A stretch of 64,000 nucleotides of DNA from Hyphomicrobium sp. (GTDB taxonomy: Bacteria; Pseudomonadota; Alphaproteobacteria; Rhizobiales; Hyphomicrobiaceae), in NCBI RefSeq assembly GCF_019744875.1, contig NZ_JAIETU010000002.1, positions 682,001 to 746,000 on the forward strand, written 5' to 3'. This document shows, piece after piece, positions 8,975 to 16,666 of this stretch. Positions within the stretch are counted from its first letter, which is position 1. Each line of letters begins with the position of its first letter. Under the pieces are notes generated by a model. It did no database searches and was not told the origin of the DNA. It saw only the letters and a program-made list of their open reading frames with translations. The position numbers and the translations under genes were made by a program.

Positions 8975-9151
8975 TCAGTGCGGCTGCGTCTGCACAGCCG
9001 GTTGCGGTGCCGGGTGGGGAGCGTTGGCGTATTTCTGGATCGCGATGATTGCGCCGAGCGCTACGATCATGACGATGGCGGTGACGGCGATGGCCGGAAT
9101 CGACGTTCGCGTCTGGACCGGGACTTTCCTGATTTCGATCTCCTCTTCCAT
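8975..9151 (-). CDS. Single-pass membrane protein, 58 aa, unknown function
   Basis: Too short for usual ORF cut-offs. The minus strand reads MEEEIEIRKVPV, then a single hydrophobic segment (about residues 18-38, IPAIAVTAIVMIVALG and following), then a Pro/Gln/His-rich tail ending QPAVQTQPH. A strong Shine-Dalgarno sequence, GGAGGACC, sits a few nt before the ATG. The length and topology suggest a small inner-membrane protein with a cytoplasmic acidic head. It stops 19 nt from the convergent 66-aa gene. No family recognised. Confidence 0.65.
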   Translation of the reverse strand: MEEEIEIRKVPVQTRTSIPAIAVTAIVMIVALGAIIAIQKYANAPHPAPQPAVQTQPH

Positions 9152-9223
9152 GTCGGTCCTCCAACGTTCGCGTTGAAACGCGGGGAGGGTTGGCGAAGTT
9201 CCGGATGTAGCAGAGTTTGCACG

Positions 9224-9967
9224 TCAACGCTCGGCGCGCGCTTCCTTCCGGGGCGGAAAGCCGCCGCTGATCTCGATCATGAATTTCTGGCGAATGGCGC
9301 GGCCGAAATCACCGAATCCGTTGGCGGGCAGAATGAACGAGCCCGGGCCGCCCATGACGTTCTCGCGGTACCACTGCTCGAGGACCGGACCCTCGTCTCC
9401 TTCGAGGATGGGAAGCCCGTTGACGGTCACGCCCGATGCGGCCAGCTCGTCGCGAACTGCACCCGGCGGCTGATCGGGGTTGCAGTTCTCTCGCCCGTCG
9501 CCCGATACGTCGACGATGATGCGCAAGGCCTTGGCCGGAATCTGGGGCACCACCTTGTCCGAGATCGAGCGCAGCATCCCCGACACGCACGTAAACTCGC
9601 CCGTCTGCTGCGGCATTGCCCTCACCTTCGCTGCAACCGCCGCGGCGTCGGCTGCGCTCGCGATGCGCTGCCACGGGAGCGAGAGGCGCGGCTTGTCCGC
9701 CCAGGTGACCATGGCGAGGAGAATGCCGCCTTGGGGGCCGTTCAGGATCGCCTTCAGCACCTCCGGGTCTTCCAGAGCCTTGGCTATCCCCTCCATCTGC
9801 AGCCTGTAGCGATGCTCGTCGACCGAGTTCGACACGTCCACGGAGACGATCAGTGCGGTGTCGACCTCGGCGGGCATGTCCGGCGCCTGGGCGAAGGATC
9901 CGCCGCCGGCCGCAACGAGGAAGCATGCCGCGAGACCCAGCGCAGCGCCCCATGCACGTGACTTCAT
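9224..9967 (-). CDS. DUF1194 domain protein (exported VWA-like)
   Basis: 247 residues from the ATG at 9967; the frame extends upstream but the extra 71 residues precede a good signal peptide (residues 1-26, cleavage near SFA-QAP). The mature protein begins VDTALIVSVDVSNSVD, a MIDAS-like DxSxS motif of von Willebrand A folds, and follows the DUF1194 pattern (GPQGGILLAMVTWAD, LRIIVDVSGDGRENC, WYRENVMGGPGSFILP). Members are predicted periplasmic proteins of unknown role in Alphaproteobacteria. It stands alone, about 70 bp from the 58-aa membrane gene on the same strand. Confidence 0.85.
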   Translation of the reverse strand: MKSRAWGAALGLAACFLVAAGGGSFAQAPDMPAEVDTALIVSVDVSNSVDEHRYRLQMEGIAKALEDPEVLKAILNGPQGGILLAMVTWADKPRLSLPWQRIASAADAAAVAAKVRAMPQQTGEFTCVSGMLRSISDKVVPQIPAKALRIIVDVSGDGRENCNPDQPPGAVRDELAASGVTVNGLPILEGDEGPVLEQWYRENVMGGPGSFILPANGFGDFGRAIRQKFMIEISGGFPPRKEARAER

Positions 9968-10221
9968 TGTTTTTGCTCTTTCGTCATGATCCTCGTGCGG
10001 CAATCTTAGCCTTGCCGGGGGGCGGCTTGCCAGAGTTTCAGGCTCCGATGGCGTGGAAAGCCCATTGTTCCATGTTGTCGGGCCTCCGTGTTGCCGGAGA
10101 AGCACGTGCGGTGGGCTTCCCGCCTCGCACGGTTGCAAACGCTCGCTGCCACAAGTACCGTTTCCGCGCCTTACTGGCATTTTTCACCGGCCACCGCTTT
10201 CAAAGCATCCCGAGCATCCCC

Positions 10222-10602
10222 TTGTTCAATCGCAGGCGTATCACCGCTGTTCTGCTGATCGTGCTGGCGATGCGCGCGCTGCTGCCGACTGGGTTCATGC
10301 TGCAGGCTGCCAACGCCGCGGACGGATCGTTCGAAATCGTGATCTGCACGAGTGGCGGCACGAAGGTGGTGACGGTGGACGCCGACGGAGCCCCGCTCCC
10401 GGCCACCAAGCACTATTCCGATCACGGCCTTTGCGCGTTTGCGGCTGCCGGCGCTGCCGCCGTCGTGACCGATGGACCGGTCGCGCTCGTCCACGCGGCA
10501 CACTATGCGGCCACGACGTACACGCTCGCGGTTGCACTGTTTGCAGAAACTCCCAAACCCGGGGCGACGTCCGCCCGCGGGCCGCCCTCCTCGCTGATCT
10601 GA
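10222..10602 (+). CDS. DUF2946-like protein at the head of the copper-uptake cluster
   Basis: About 126 residues if it starts at the TTG at 10222; ATG codons at 10048 and 10078 are in frame but would add an unlikely N-terminus, so the start is unsure. It shows the DUF2946-type opening: one N-terminal membrane segment, then RALLPTGFM, then FEIVICTSGG, and a conserved-looking HYSDHGLCAFAAAG with several His/Cys that could bind metal. A second hydrophobic stretch follows (YAATTYTLAVALF). DUF2946 genes often neighbour copper-linked TonB receptors, as here (100 bp upstream of one). Confidence 0.6.
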   Translation: MFNRRRITAVLLIVLAMRALLPTGFMLQAANAADGSFEIVICTSGGTKVVTVDADGAPLPATKHYSDHGLCAFAAAGAAAVVTDGPVALVHAAHYAATTYTLAVALFAETPKPGATSARGPPSSLI

Positions 10603-10702
10603 CACGCTCGCGTTCGCGCGAGCAGTCGCTGTGGCTTTGCGTCGGTTGCTCTCTCTGGAGTGCGCGCAGGCTGCCCGTTTCAGACCAGTTGGGATCTTTC
10701 AC

Positions 10703-12970
10703 ATGTTCGCTTCACCACGCCTGCCGCTGTTCAACCGGCCCTTTTCGCATCGTGCCACTCTGCTCGCAGGGACCGCTGCAACGGCCCTTCTGACCCTTCT
10801 CGCCATGCCGTCGCTTGCACAAGAGAGCGCGAAGCCCGCAACCGAGCTTCCCCCGATCAGCGTCACCACCACATCGCAGGCCAAGGCGGGCCCGAAGAAG
10901 AAGAAGGCAGCGCCGGCCGTATCGTCGCCCGCGCCGGTCGCGCCGCCCGCCGCCACGGCCAGCCAAAGCGACCCGTCCGCCATTCCGGCACCGGGCACAC
11001 GATCGGGAAGCCTGACGGTTCCGACGGCCGCCGAGGCGAAGGCAGACATTCAGCTCGCGCCGGGCGGCGTCGATCTCGTTCCGTCCAGCGCATACGCCAA
11101 GTCGACGCCGGCCACGACGATCAAGGATGCGCTCGACTATGTGCCGGGCGTGTTCGTGCAGCCGAAGTGGGGTGAGGATTCGCGCGTCTCCATCCGTGGC
11201 TCGGGCCTGTCGCGCAATTTCCATTTGCGCGGCCTGCAGCTCTACATGGACGGCATTCCGATCAACACTGCCGACGGCTACGGCGATTTCCAGGAGATCG
11301 ACCCGAGCGTCTATCGCTACATCGAGGTCTACAAGGGCGGCAACGCGCTCCGGTTCGGTGCGAACTCGATGGGCGGCGCCATCAACTTCGTCATGCCGAC
11401 GGGCTACGATTCCGATCTGTTCGGCGCGCGCATCGATGTGGGCAGCTTCGGGTTCCACAAGCTGTCGGTAAGCTCAGGCGGCGTCTCCGGCGCGGCGGAC
11501 TACTTCATCGCGGGCACGTGGCTCGAGCAAGACGGTTTCCGCGATCACAGCGACGGCGAAAGCGTGCGCGGCGTGATGAACGTCGGCTACCGGCTGACTG
11601 AGAACGTCGAGACGCGGTTCTACCTCAACGCCAACAACGTCGATCAGCGCATTCCAGGAAGCGTGACGCGCGATGCCGCGCTCAACGATCCCAAGACGGC
11701 GGCGCCGAACAACGTGAACCACAACTGGCAACGCAACATCGACACGGTGCGCATCGCCAACAAAACGACGATGCGGATCGACCCGGGCACGATGCTGGAA
11801 CTGGGCGTGTTTAACGTCGACCGGCACCTGATGCATCCGATCTTCCAGTGGCTCGACTACCGGTACGACGACTACGGCGGCTTTGCGCGCATCACGAACG
11901 AGAGCCGGATCGGCGGCTTCGCGAACCGGTTGATCGCGGGCGTCAACCTGCACTACGGCGAAATCGACACGAAGCAGTACGACAACGTCGGCGGACAGAA
12001 AGGCCTGCTACGCGCGAACTCAGACGATGAGGCCGGAAACGTTTCCGCCTATTTTGAAAACCACTTCTACGTCATGCCGGACGTCGCCTTGGTCGGCGGC
12101 GTGCAGTTCCTGCATGCGACGCGCGACCGCAAGGATTTCTTCTTGTCCGATGGCGACGGCAGTGGATCCACGGAGTTCAACCTGTGGAGCCCGAAGGCCG
12201 GCATCGCGTGGGACGTGGATCGGGCCTGGCAGGTGTTCGGCAACGTTTCGCGCAGCGCCGAAGTGCCGAGCTTCGGCGAAAGCGTGTCGGGACCTCCGTT
12301 CCTTGGCCTGCCGACAATTCCGTTCACCGATATCCGCGCCCAGCGCGCCACGACCTATGAGATCGGTACGCGAGGCTCGCGGCCGAACTACACCTGGGAC
12401 GTTGCCGCCTATCGCGCCGAGATCGACAACGAGCTGATGTGCTTCTACAGCGCCTTTGGCAACTGCAACGTGTCGAACGCCGACAAGACCATTCATCAAG
12501 GGCTGGAGCTGGGCTTCGGCGTCGCCGTGCTGCAATCGATGTTCGCGGACGGGCCGACGCCGGACAAGCTGTGGCTCAACACCGCCTACACGCTCAACGA
12601 CTTCCAGTTCGACAACGATGCGACCTTCGGCAACAACGAGCTTCCGGGCGCGCCGCGTCATTTCCTGAGGGCGGAGCTGCTCTACAAGCATCCGAGCGGC
12701 GTCTATGTCGGGCCCAACGTCGAGTGGGTGCCTGAAGCGTACTATGTCGACAGCGCCAATACGCTCGAGACCGCCGCCTATGCGATCTGGGGCGCGAAAA
12801 TCGGCTTCGACAATGGCGGGCCCATCAGCGCCTACATCGAGGGGCGCAACCTATCGGACGAGGCCTACATCGCCAGCGCCAGCATCATCGATCGCGCGAA
12901 CCCGAACTCGACCCTGTTCGAGCCCGGCACGGGGCGTGCGATCTATGGCGGCGTGCAGGTGAAGTGGTGA
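10703..12970 (+). CDS. TonB-dependent outer-membrane receptor, probably for copper
   Basis: 755 residues from the ATG at 10703, which directly precedes a good signal peptide ending near SLA-QES; the frame opens at 10631. A Pro/Ala/Lys linker follows the TonB-box region (ELPPISVTTTS). The plug domain is recognisable (TIKDALDYVPGVFV, IRGSGLSRNFHLRGL, VYKGGNALRFGANSMGGAIN), then a 22-strand-type barrel ending in YGGVQVKW with a terminal aromatic residue. The substrate cannot be read from the sequence. The next two genes (His-tailed exported protein, YcnI-PCuAC fusion) are copper-handling types, so copper is the best guess. It resembles FecA-type receptors overall. Confidence 0.85.
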   Translation: MFASPRLPLFNRPFSHRATLLAGTAATALLTLLAMPSLAQESAKPATELPPISVTTTSQAKAGPKKKKAAPAVSSPAPVAPPAATASQSDPSAIPAPGTRSGSLTVPTAAEAKADIQLAPGGVDLVPSSAYAKSTPATTIKDALDYVPGVFVQPKWGEDSRVSIRGSGLSRNFHLRGLQLYMDGIPINTADGYGDFQEIDPSVYRYIEVYKGGNALRFGANSMGGAINFVMPTGYDSDLFGARIDVGSFGFHKLSVSSGGVSGAADYFIAGTWLEQDGFRDHSDGESVRGVMNVGYRLTENVETRFYLNANNVDQRIPGSVTRDAALNDPKTAAPNNVNHNWQRNIDTVRIANKTTMRIDPGTMLELGVFNVDRHLMHPIFQWLDYRYDDYGGFARITNESRIGGFANRLIAGVNLHYGEIDTKQYDNVGGQKGLLRANSDDEAGNVSAYFENHFYVMPDVALVGGVQFLHATRDRKDFFLSDGDGSGSTEFNLWSPKAGIAWDVDRAWQVFGNVSRSAEVPSFGESVSGPPFLGLPTIPFTDIRAQRATTYEIGTRGSRPNYTWDVAAYRAEIDNELMCFYSAFGNCNVSNADKTIHQGLELGFGVAVLQSMFADGPTPDKLWLNTAYTLNDFQFDNDATFGNNELPGAPRHFLRAELLYKHPSGVYVGPNVEWVPEAYYVDSANTLETAAYAIWGAKIGFDNGGPISAYIEGRNLSDEAYIASASIIDRANPNSTLFEPGTGRAIYGGVQVKW

Positions 12971-12975
12971 GCCGG

Positions 12976-13476
12976 ATGAAAGCACCCCATGGTGCTTTCG
13001 GCCTTCGCCGCAGCGAGGCGTTGTCTGCAGGGAGGTGGATGGCGCTCATTTGCGCCCTCTGCCTGCCCGGTGCGGCACTCGCTCAGGCGAACACCCAGGA
13101 TGATGCCAGAGCGATACGCGCGCTGATCGGCGCGACCTGGGATCGCCCCGATAGCAAAGTCGAGACCAATCCGGTCGTCATCTCCGGCCAGCATGCGGTG
13201 GCGAGCTGGACGCAGGGCGACCGTGGCGGGCGCGCCCTTCTGAAGCGGGACGGCGCGCATTGGAAAGTCGTACTCTGCAGCGGCGATCCACTCACGCGCG
13301 CGGTCTCCCTGGTCGAAACCGGCGTGCCGGGGCCCGATGCCGATGTCATCGCCCGGCGTATCGCCGATGAAGAAGCCCGCACGCCCGCAGACCGGCGCGC
13401 GAAGTTCTCCCTATTCGAAGGCACGGTGATGGGAGACGCACCCGCGCACCATCACGATCACAGCCCCCATCCCTGA
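12976..13476 (+). CDS. Exported copper-uptake-associated protein with His-rich tail
   Basis: 166 residues from the ATG at 12976; GTG codons at 12964 and 12967 are alternatives overlapping the receptor stop. Signal peptide around residues 22-38 (LICALCLPGAALA-QAN). The middle has ATWDRPDSKVETNPVVISG and WTQGDRGGRALLKRDG, the pattern I associate with proteins named copper uptake system-associated. The C-terminus APAHHHDHSPH is a likely metal-binding tail. It sits 5 nt after the receptor and 15 nt before the YcnI-PCuAC gene. Periplasmic; likely a copper relay (inference). Confidence 0.75.
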   Translation: MKAPHGAFGLRRSEALSAGRWMALICALCLPGAALAQANTQDDARAIRALIGATWDRPDSKVETNPVVISGQHAVASWTQGDRGGRALLKRDGAHWKVVLCSGDPLTRAVSLVETGVPGPDADVIARRIADEEARTPADRRAKFSLFEGTVMGDAPAHHHDHSPHP

Positions 13477-13491
13477 CCGAGGTATCTGCTC

Positions 13492-14532
13492 ATGACATTC
13501 TCATCGAAATTCGCGGTGCTTGCCGCGGCGTCATTCACGGCTCTGGCCGTGGCACCAGCCGGCGCGCATGTCGGCCTGGAAAAGCCCGAGACCGAGCGCG
13601 GCAAGTCCTACAAGGCCGTTCTCAAGGTGCCGCACGGCTGCGACGGCAGCGCGACGCATACCGTGCGCGTCGACATCCCCGAGGGCTTCATCGGGGTCAA
13701 GCCGATGCCGAAGGCGGGCTGGACGATCAAGACCAAAAGCGGTGCGTACGCGCGCTCCTACGGCTACTACCACGGTCCCCTGGCCGAAGGCGTGACGCAG
13801 GTCGAGTGGTCCGGTGGCTCGCTGCCCGACGCGTATTACGACGAGTTCGTCGCGGCCGGCTATGTCGCCAAGGAGCTCGAAGCCGACGCGCTCTACTTCA
13901 AGGTCGTGCAGGTGTGCGACAAGGGCGAGCTCAACTGGGTCGACGTGCCTGCCACGGGCGTCGATGCGCACGATCTCGCAGCACCCGCCGCCGTACTTCG
14001 GATCGCGGGCGGCACGGCGCATGCGGGCGACGAGCACGATCACAGCAAGCATCAGCATGGCGCAGCGGATACGTCCGGCGCGGGCAAGGCCGGCACGGCG
14101 ACCGCAGGGTCGCTCACGATTGAAGGCGCCTGGACGCGTGCCACGGCGGAAGGCGCCAAAGTCGCCGCAGGCTACCTCACGCTCCGCAACGCCGGCAGCG
14201 CGGCCGACACGCTCGTCTCGGTTTCAACGCCTGCAGCCGAGCGCGGCGAGGTTCACGACATGAGCATGTCCGACGACGGCGTCATGCGCATGCGCCACCT
14301 TGCCGACGGGATCGAGATTCCGGCGGGCGGCGCGATCGAGCTGAAGCCCGGCGGCACGCATCTGATGTTCATGGGTCTCAAGGACCGCCTCGTCGAGGGC
14401 GGTACGGTGCCGGTGACGCTGACCTTCAAGAGCGGAGCGTCGATGACGGTCACGCTGCCAGTCAAGGCGCTCGGCGCGTCGAGCGGCAGCGGACATGGCC
14501 AAGACAAAAGCAATGACCACAGCCACCACTAA
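13492..14532 (+). CDS. YcnI (DUF1775)-PCuAC fusion copper chaperone
   Basis: 346 residues. Signal peptide 1-24. The mature protein begins with HVGLEKPETERGKSYKAVLK, a YcnI/DUF1775 domain whose N-terminal histidine is the known copper ligand after cleavage. A His-rich linker (DEHDHSKHQHG, about 180-190) joins it to a PCuAC domain with the copper-binding HM pattern (EVHDMSMSDDGVMRM, then GGTHLMFMG). A second His-rich tail ends the chain (HGQDKSNDHSHH). PCuAC proteins deliver Cu(I) to cytochrome oxidase CuA sites. A GAGG ribosome-binding site precedes the ATG. Last gene of the putative copper operon. Confidence 0.93.
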   Translation: MTFSSKFAVLAAASFTALAVAPAGAHVGLEKPETERGKSYKAVLKVPHGCDGSATHTVRVDIPEGFIGVKPMPKAGWTIKTKSGAYARSYGYYHGPLAEGVTQVEWSGGSLPDAYYDEFVAAGYVAKELEADALYFKVVQVCDKGELNWVDVPATGVDAHDLAAPAAVLRIAGGTAHAGDEHDHSKHQHGAADTSGAGKAGTATAGSLTIEGAWTRATAEGAKVAAGYLTLRNAGSAADTLVSVSTPAAERGEVHDMSMSDDGVMRMRHLADGIEIPAGGAIELKPGGTHLMFMGLKDRLVEGGTVPVTLTFKSGASMTVTLPVKALGASSGSGHGQDKSNDHSHH

Positions 14533-14601
14533 GCGGGCTGCGGTCGCGTCTTCTGGGATGTGAGGAAAAGCGGATGGAGCGTTCGCCGCGAGCGGCGGAT
14601 G

Positions 14602-14799
14602 CTACTCCCGTGTCATCGCTTCCTTGATGCCGGTGTCGTTGCCCCTCCAGCGCGCAACCGCTCTGCGGCGACGCTCGAGTTCGTCCGTCCAGGGAAAGCG
14701 GATGGAGGCGGGGATATCGCATCCGTTGATCGCGCGCTCTCTCAGAGAGAGGTAAGCTGCAGTCGATGTCTTGTTGCTAAGAGCGGCTGAGTTTTCCAT
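14602..14799 (-). CDS. Small hypothetical protein, 65 aa, with stress-type promoter
   Basis: 65 residues, MENSAALSNKTSTAAY then LSLRERAINGCDIPASIRFPW and a basic ELERRRRAVARWRG. Two independent signals argue it is real: an AAGGAG Shine-Dalgarno 10 nt before the ATG, and a GGAAC-N17-GTT EcfG-type promoter 46 nt upstream. It is soluble and mostly helical in appearance, with one cysteine. No family recognised. It stands alone between the copper operon and the bicupin gene. Confidence 0.6.
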   Translation of the reverse strand: MENSAALSNKTSTAAYLSLRERAINGCDIPASIRFPWTDELERRRRAVARWRGNDTGIKEAMTRE

Positions 14800-14845
14800 G
14801 AGGCGAGCACTCCTTACGCTTCATTTTCTCAGTTGCCGGGGCGAC

Positions 14846-14870
14846 AACTCTCCACGTTGCGCCCGGTTCC
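14846..14870 (-). promoter_or_regulatory. EcfG-type general stress promoter before the 65-aa gene
   Basis: On the minus strand GGAAC, 17 nt, GTT: the -35/-10 arrangement used by the EcfG sigma factor of Alphaproteobacteria. It ends 46 nt before the ATG at 14799. Confidence 0.55.
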
Positions 14871-15121
14871 CCCGTTTGATGTTGTCGCCGACAATCTATC
14901 CGGCTCGTGCAAAGCTCCTGACGTCTCGTCTGGTGCTCCCCGTGGCAGACTTAGTAGTTCGCGCGTGAGGCGGCAAAGAGGCAATTGTCCCCGCGCGCAT
15001 CACAACATTGTCATGCGCGATCATTGGTTTGGCACTGCAAAAACGGTGATGTCGCGATGCAGCATCCGATCAACGCATCACTTCAAACGTCCTCAAGCGC
15101 AGGGACTTACAGGAGATCAAG

Positions 15122-15868
15122 ATGACAGGTTTCGCACGTCTCTTGCGCGATGGTGGCGGTGAGCTGGACGCCTGGGGCCCGATGCCGAAAGACGATTTGG
15201 TCGCAGGCATCGGGCAGCAGCACGGCCGCATCTGGCTTGACGATCCCGCGACGGGCTTGCTGGTCGGCGTATGGCATTGCACGCCGATGACGGGCCGCAT
15301 GGATGCATGGTCGACGAATGAGGTGATGGTTCTCCTCGAGGGCGCCGTCACGATCGATCACGCGGACGGGTCATCGCTCACGTTCACGCAGGGCGACGCA
15401 TTCTTCATTCCGAAAGGCACGGTCTGCTCCTGGCGCCAGGAGGGCGATCTCAAGAAGTTCTTCGTCATCCATTCCGACGCGTCCGGGTTGGCCGCGGCCG
15501 ATGCGACGAAGCTCAAGGCGCGCAAAATCGATTTCGGCGCGCCGCGCGCGCCTGCCGAGGGGCCGCCTGCGAACCTTCTGATCGGGGCTGCCCCGGTCTG
15601 TCACGAAGACGTCGTGTTCACGGATCTGACGGGGCAGCTCACCGCAGGCGTCTGGGCGGCCACGCCCTACACGCGCAAGCCGGTCGCGTCCGCACGCCAC
15701 GAGCTGATGCATGTGATCGAAGGCGAGATGACACTGTCGGACGGAAACGGGCGGGAAGAGACGTTCGTGGCGGGCGACACATGCTTCGTGCCCAAGGATG
15801 CCATCGCCGGCTGGTCGAGCGCGGTGCCGGTGCGCAAGGTGTTCGCGAGCTTCACGCCCAGCGCGTGA
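15122..15868 (+). CDS. Bicupin protein
   Basis: 248 residues with two cupin folds, each of the EutQ/DUF861-like kind. First copy: WSTNEVMVLLEGAVTIDHADG and the second-motif segment FTQGDAFFIPKGTVCSW. Second copy: ARHELMHVIEGEMTLSDGNG and FVAGDTCFVPKDAIAGW. The His of each first motif is partly missing (E in N-E-V versus HELMH), so metal binding may be limited to the second copy. No signal peptide. AGGAG precedes the ATG by 6 nt. Function cannot be assigned beyond small-molecule binding or catalysis. Confidence 0.85.
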   Translation: MTGFARLLRDGGGELDAWGPMPKDDLVAGIGQQHGRIWLDDPATGLLVGVWHCTPMTGRMDAWSTNEVMVLLEGAVTIDHADGSSLTFTQGDAFFIPKGTVCSWRQEGDLKKFFVIHSDASGLAAADATKLKARKIDFGAPRAPAEGPPANLLIGAAPVCHEDVVFTDLTGQLTAGVWAATPYTRKPVASARHELMHVIEGEMTLSDGNGREETFVAGDTCFVPKDAIAGWSSAVPVRKVFASFTPSA

Positions 15869-15882
15869 AGGGGCCACAAATC

Positions 15883-15909
15883 AAAACGGCGGCCGCTTCC
15901 GCGACCGCC
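15883..15909 (-). terminator. Terminator after pqqA (may serve both strands)
   Basis: 9-bp stem with one G-T wobble (plus strand GGCGGCCGC / GCGACCGCC), 4-nt loop. Read on the minus strand it ends in GTTTT, 25 nt after the pqqA stop. Confidence 0.7.
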
Positions 15910-15933
15910 GCTCGATTACCAAAGCTGATCGAC

Positions 15934-16023
15934 TTAGATCAGGTCGATCTCAGCCGGCAGATACGAGGTAACCTCGAGGCCGACTTCCTGCTCGCGAACC
16001 GAGGGCTTCATCCAGGTCTTCAT
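15934..16023 (-). CDS. pqqA: PqqA, precursor peptide of pyrroloquinoline quinone
   Basis: A 29-residue gene too short for normal ORF calling. It reads MKTWMKPSVREQEVGL, then EVTSY, then LPAEIDLI. The invariant Glu17 and Tyr21 in E-x3-Y spacing are the residues that PqqE cross-links to build PQQ. An AAAGGAGA ribosome-binding site precedes the ATG and a hairpin terminator follows, so it is a monocistronic unit. No pqqB, C, D or E is present in the 64-kb window, so this copy is separated from the maturation genes. PQQ is the cofactor of methanol dehydrogenases, consistent with the loci at the window start. A short GGCGGGA/TCCCGCC hairpin lies in its leader. Confidence 0.93.
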   Translation of the reverse strand: MKTWMKPSVREQEVGLEVTSYLPAEIDLI

Positions 16024-16144
16024 GGCGCGTCTCCTTTGTTGGAGGCGGGATATCGGTCCCGCCCATTTATGATGCTGAAGCTACAGGCCCGCGCGGCGTC
16101 CGGCCAATTGCATTTTCCGTGACCGCTCATCAGCTACCCTGATG

Positions 16145-16633
16145 CTATTGTGTAACACTTGCGGTCCGGGCCGGAACGACCAGGCGTGCGGTCATGATCT
16201 GCACGACGTCGCCGTTCTGATTGCGGGTCTCGCAGCGCACCGTGACGAGGCCCCGCTCGGGGCGGGACGCGGAGCGCTTGGCCGCCACGATCTCGACGGC
16301 AACCGTGAGCTCGTCGTCGGGATAGACAGGCTTCGGCCAGACCAACTCGCCGCCCGCGCCGATGACGCCGCCCGAGATCGGCAACCCGCTCGTCACGAGG
16401 AGCCGCATCGTGATGGCGGCGGTGTGCCATCCGCTGGCGACGAGCCCGCCGAAGAAACTGCCTTCGGCGGCGTGCTCGTCGAGGTGGAAGGGCTGCGGAT
16501 CGAAGTCCGCGGCAAAGCGCTTGATGGCGTCGCGCGCGACAACCGCAGAGGCCGTTTCGAACCGGCGGCCGGGTTCGAGGTCTTCCAGGTAGAGGCTCGT
16601 CTGGCCGACGGTGCTGTCTGTCACGTTTGTCAT
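16145..16633 (-). CDS. MaoC-family dehydratase (hot-dog fold)
   Basis: 162 residues. The FDPQPFHLDEHAA segment holds the Asp and His of the MaoC hydratase motif (D-x4-H), within the typical RFAADFDPQPFH context, followed by GGLVASGWHTAAITMRL. Single hot-dog unit of the usual length for (R)-specific enoyl-CoA hydratase-like proteins; the substrate is not determinable. It stands 33 bp downstream of the patatin gene on the same strand and may be co-transcribed with it. Confidence 0.9.
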   Translation of the reverse strand: MTNVTDSTVGQTSLYLEDLEPGRRFETASAVVARDAIKRFAADFDPQPFHLDEHAAEGSFFGGLVASGWHTAAITMRLLVTSGLPISGGVIGAGGELVWPKPVYPDDELTVAVEIVAAKRSASRPERGLVTVRCETRNQNGDVVQIMTARLVVPARTASVTQ

Positions 16634-16666
16634 CCGACGTGTGTCATCCGATGCGTCTTGTCCGCG

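Noticed and set aside
9968-10221. Cobalamin riboswitch before the DUF2946/TonB genes
   Set aside because: The receptor type made this worth checking, but no B12-box-like conserved core could be recognised.
15030-15045. TGGCAC, a possible sigma-54 -24 element before the bicupin gene
   Set aside because: No GC at the required -12 spacing; the same applies to TGGCAC near 38974.
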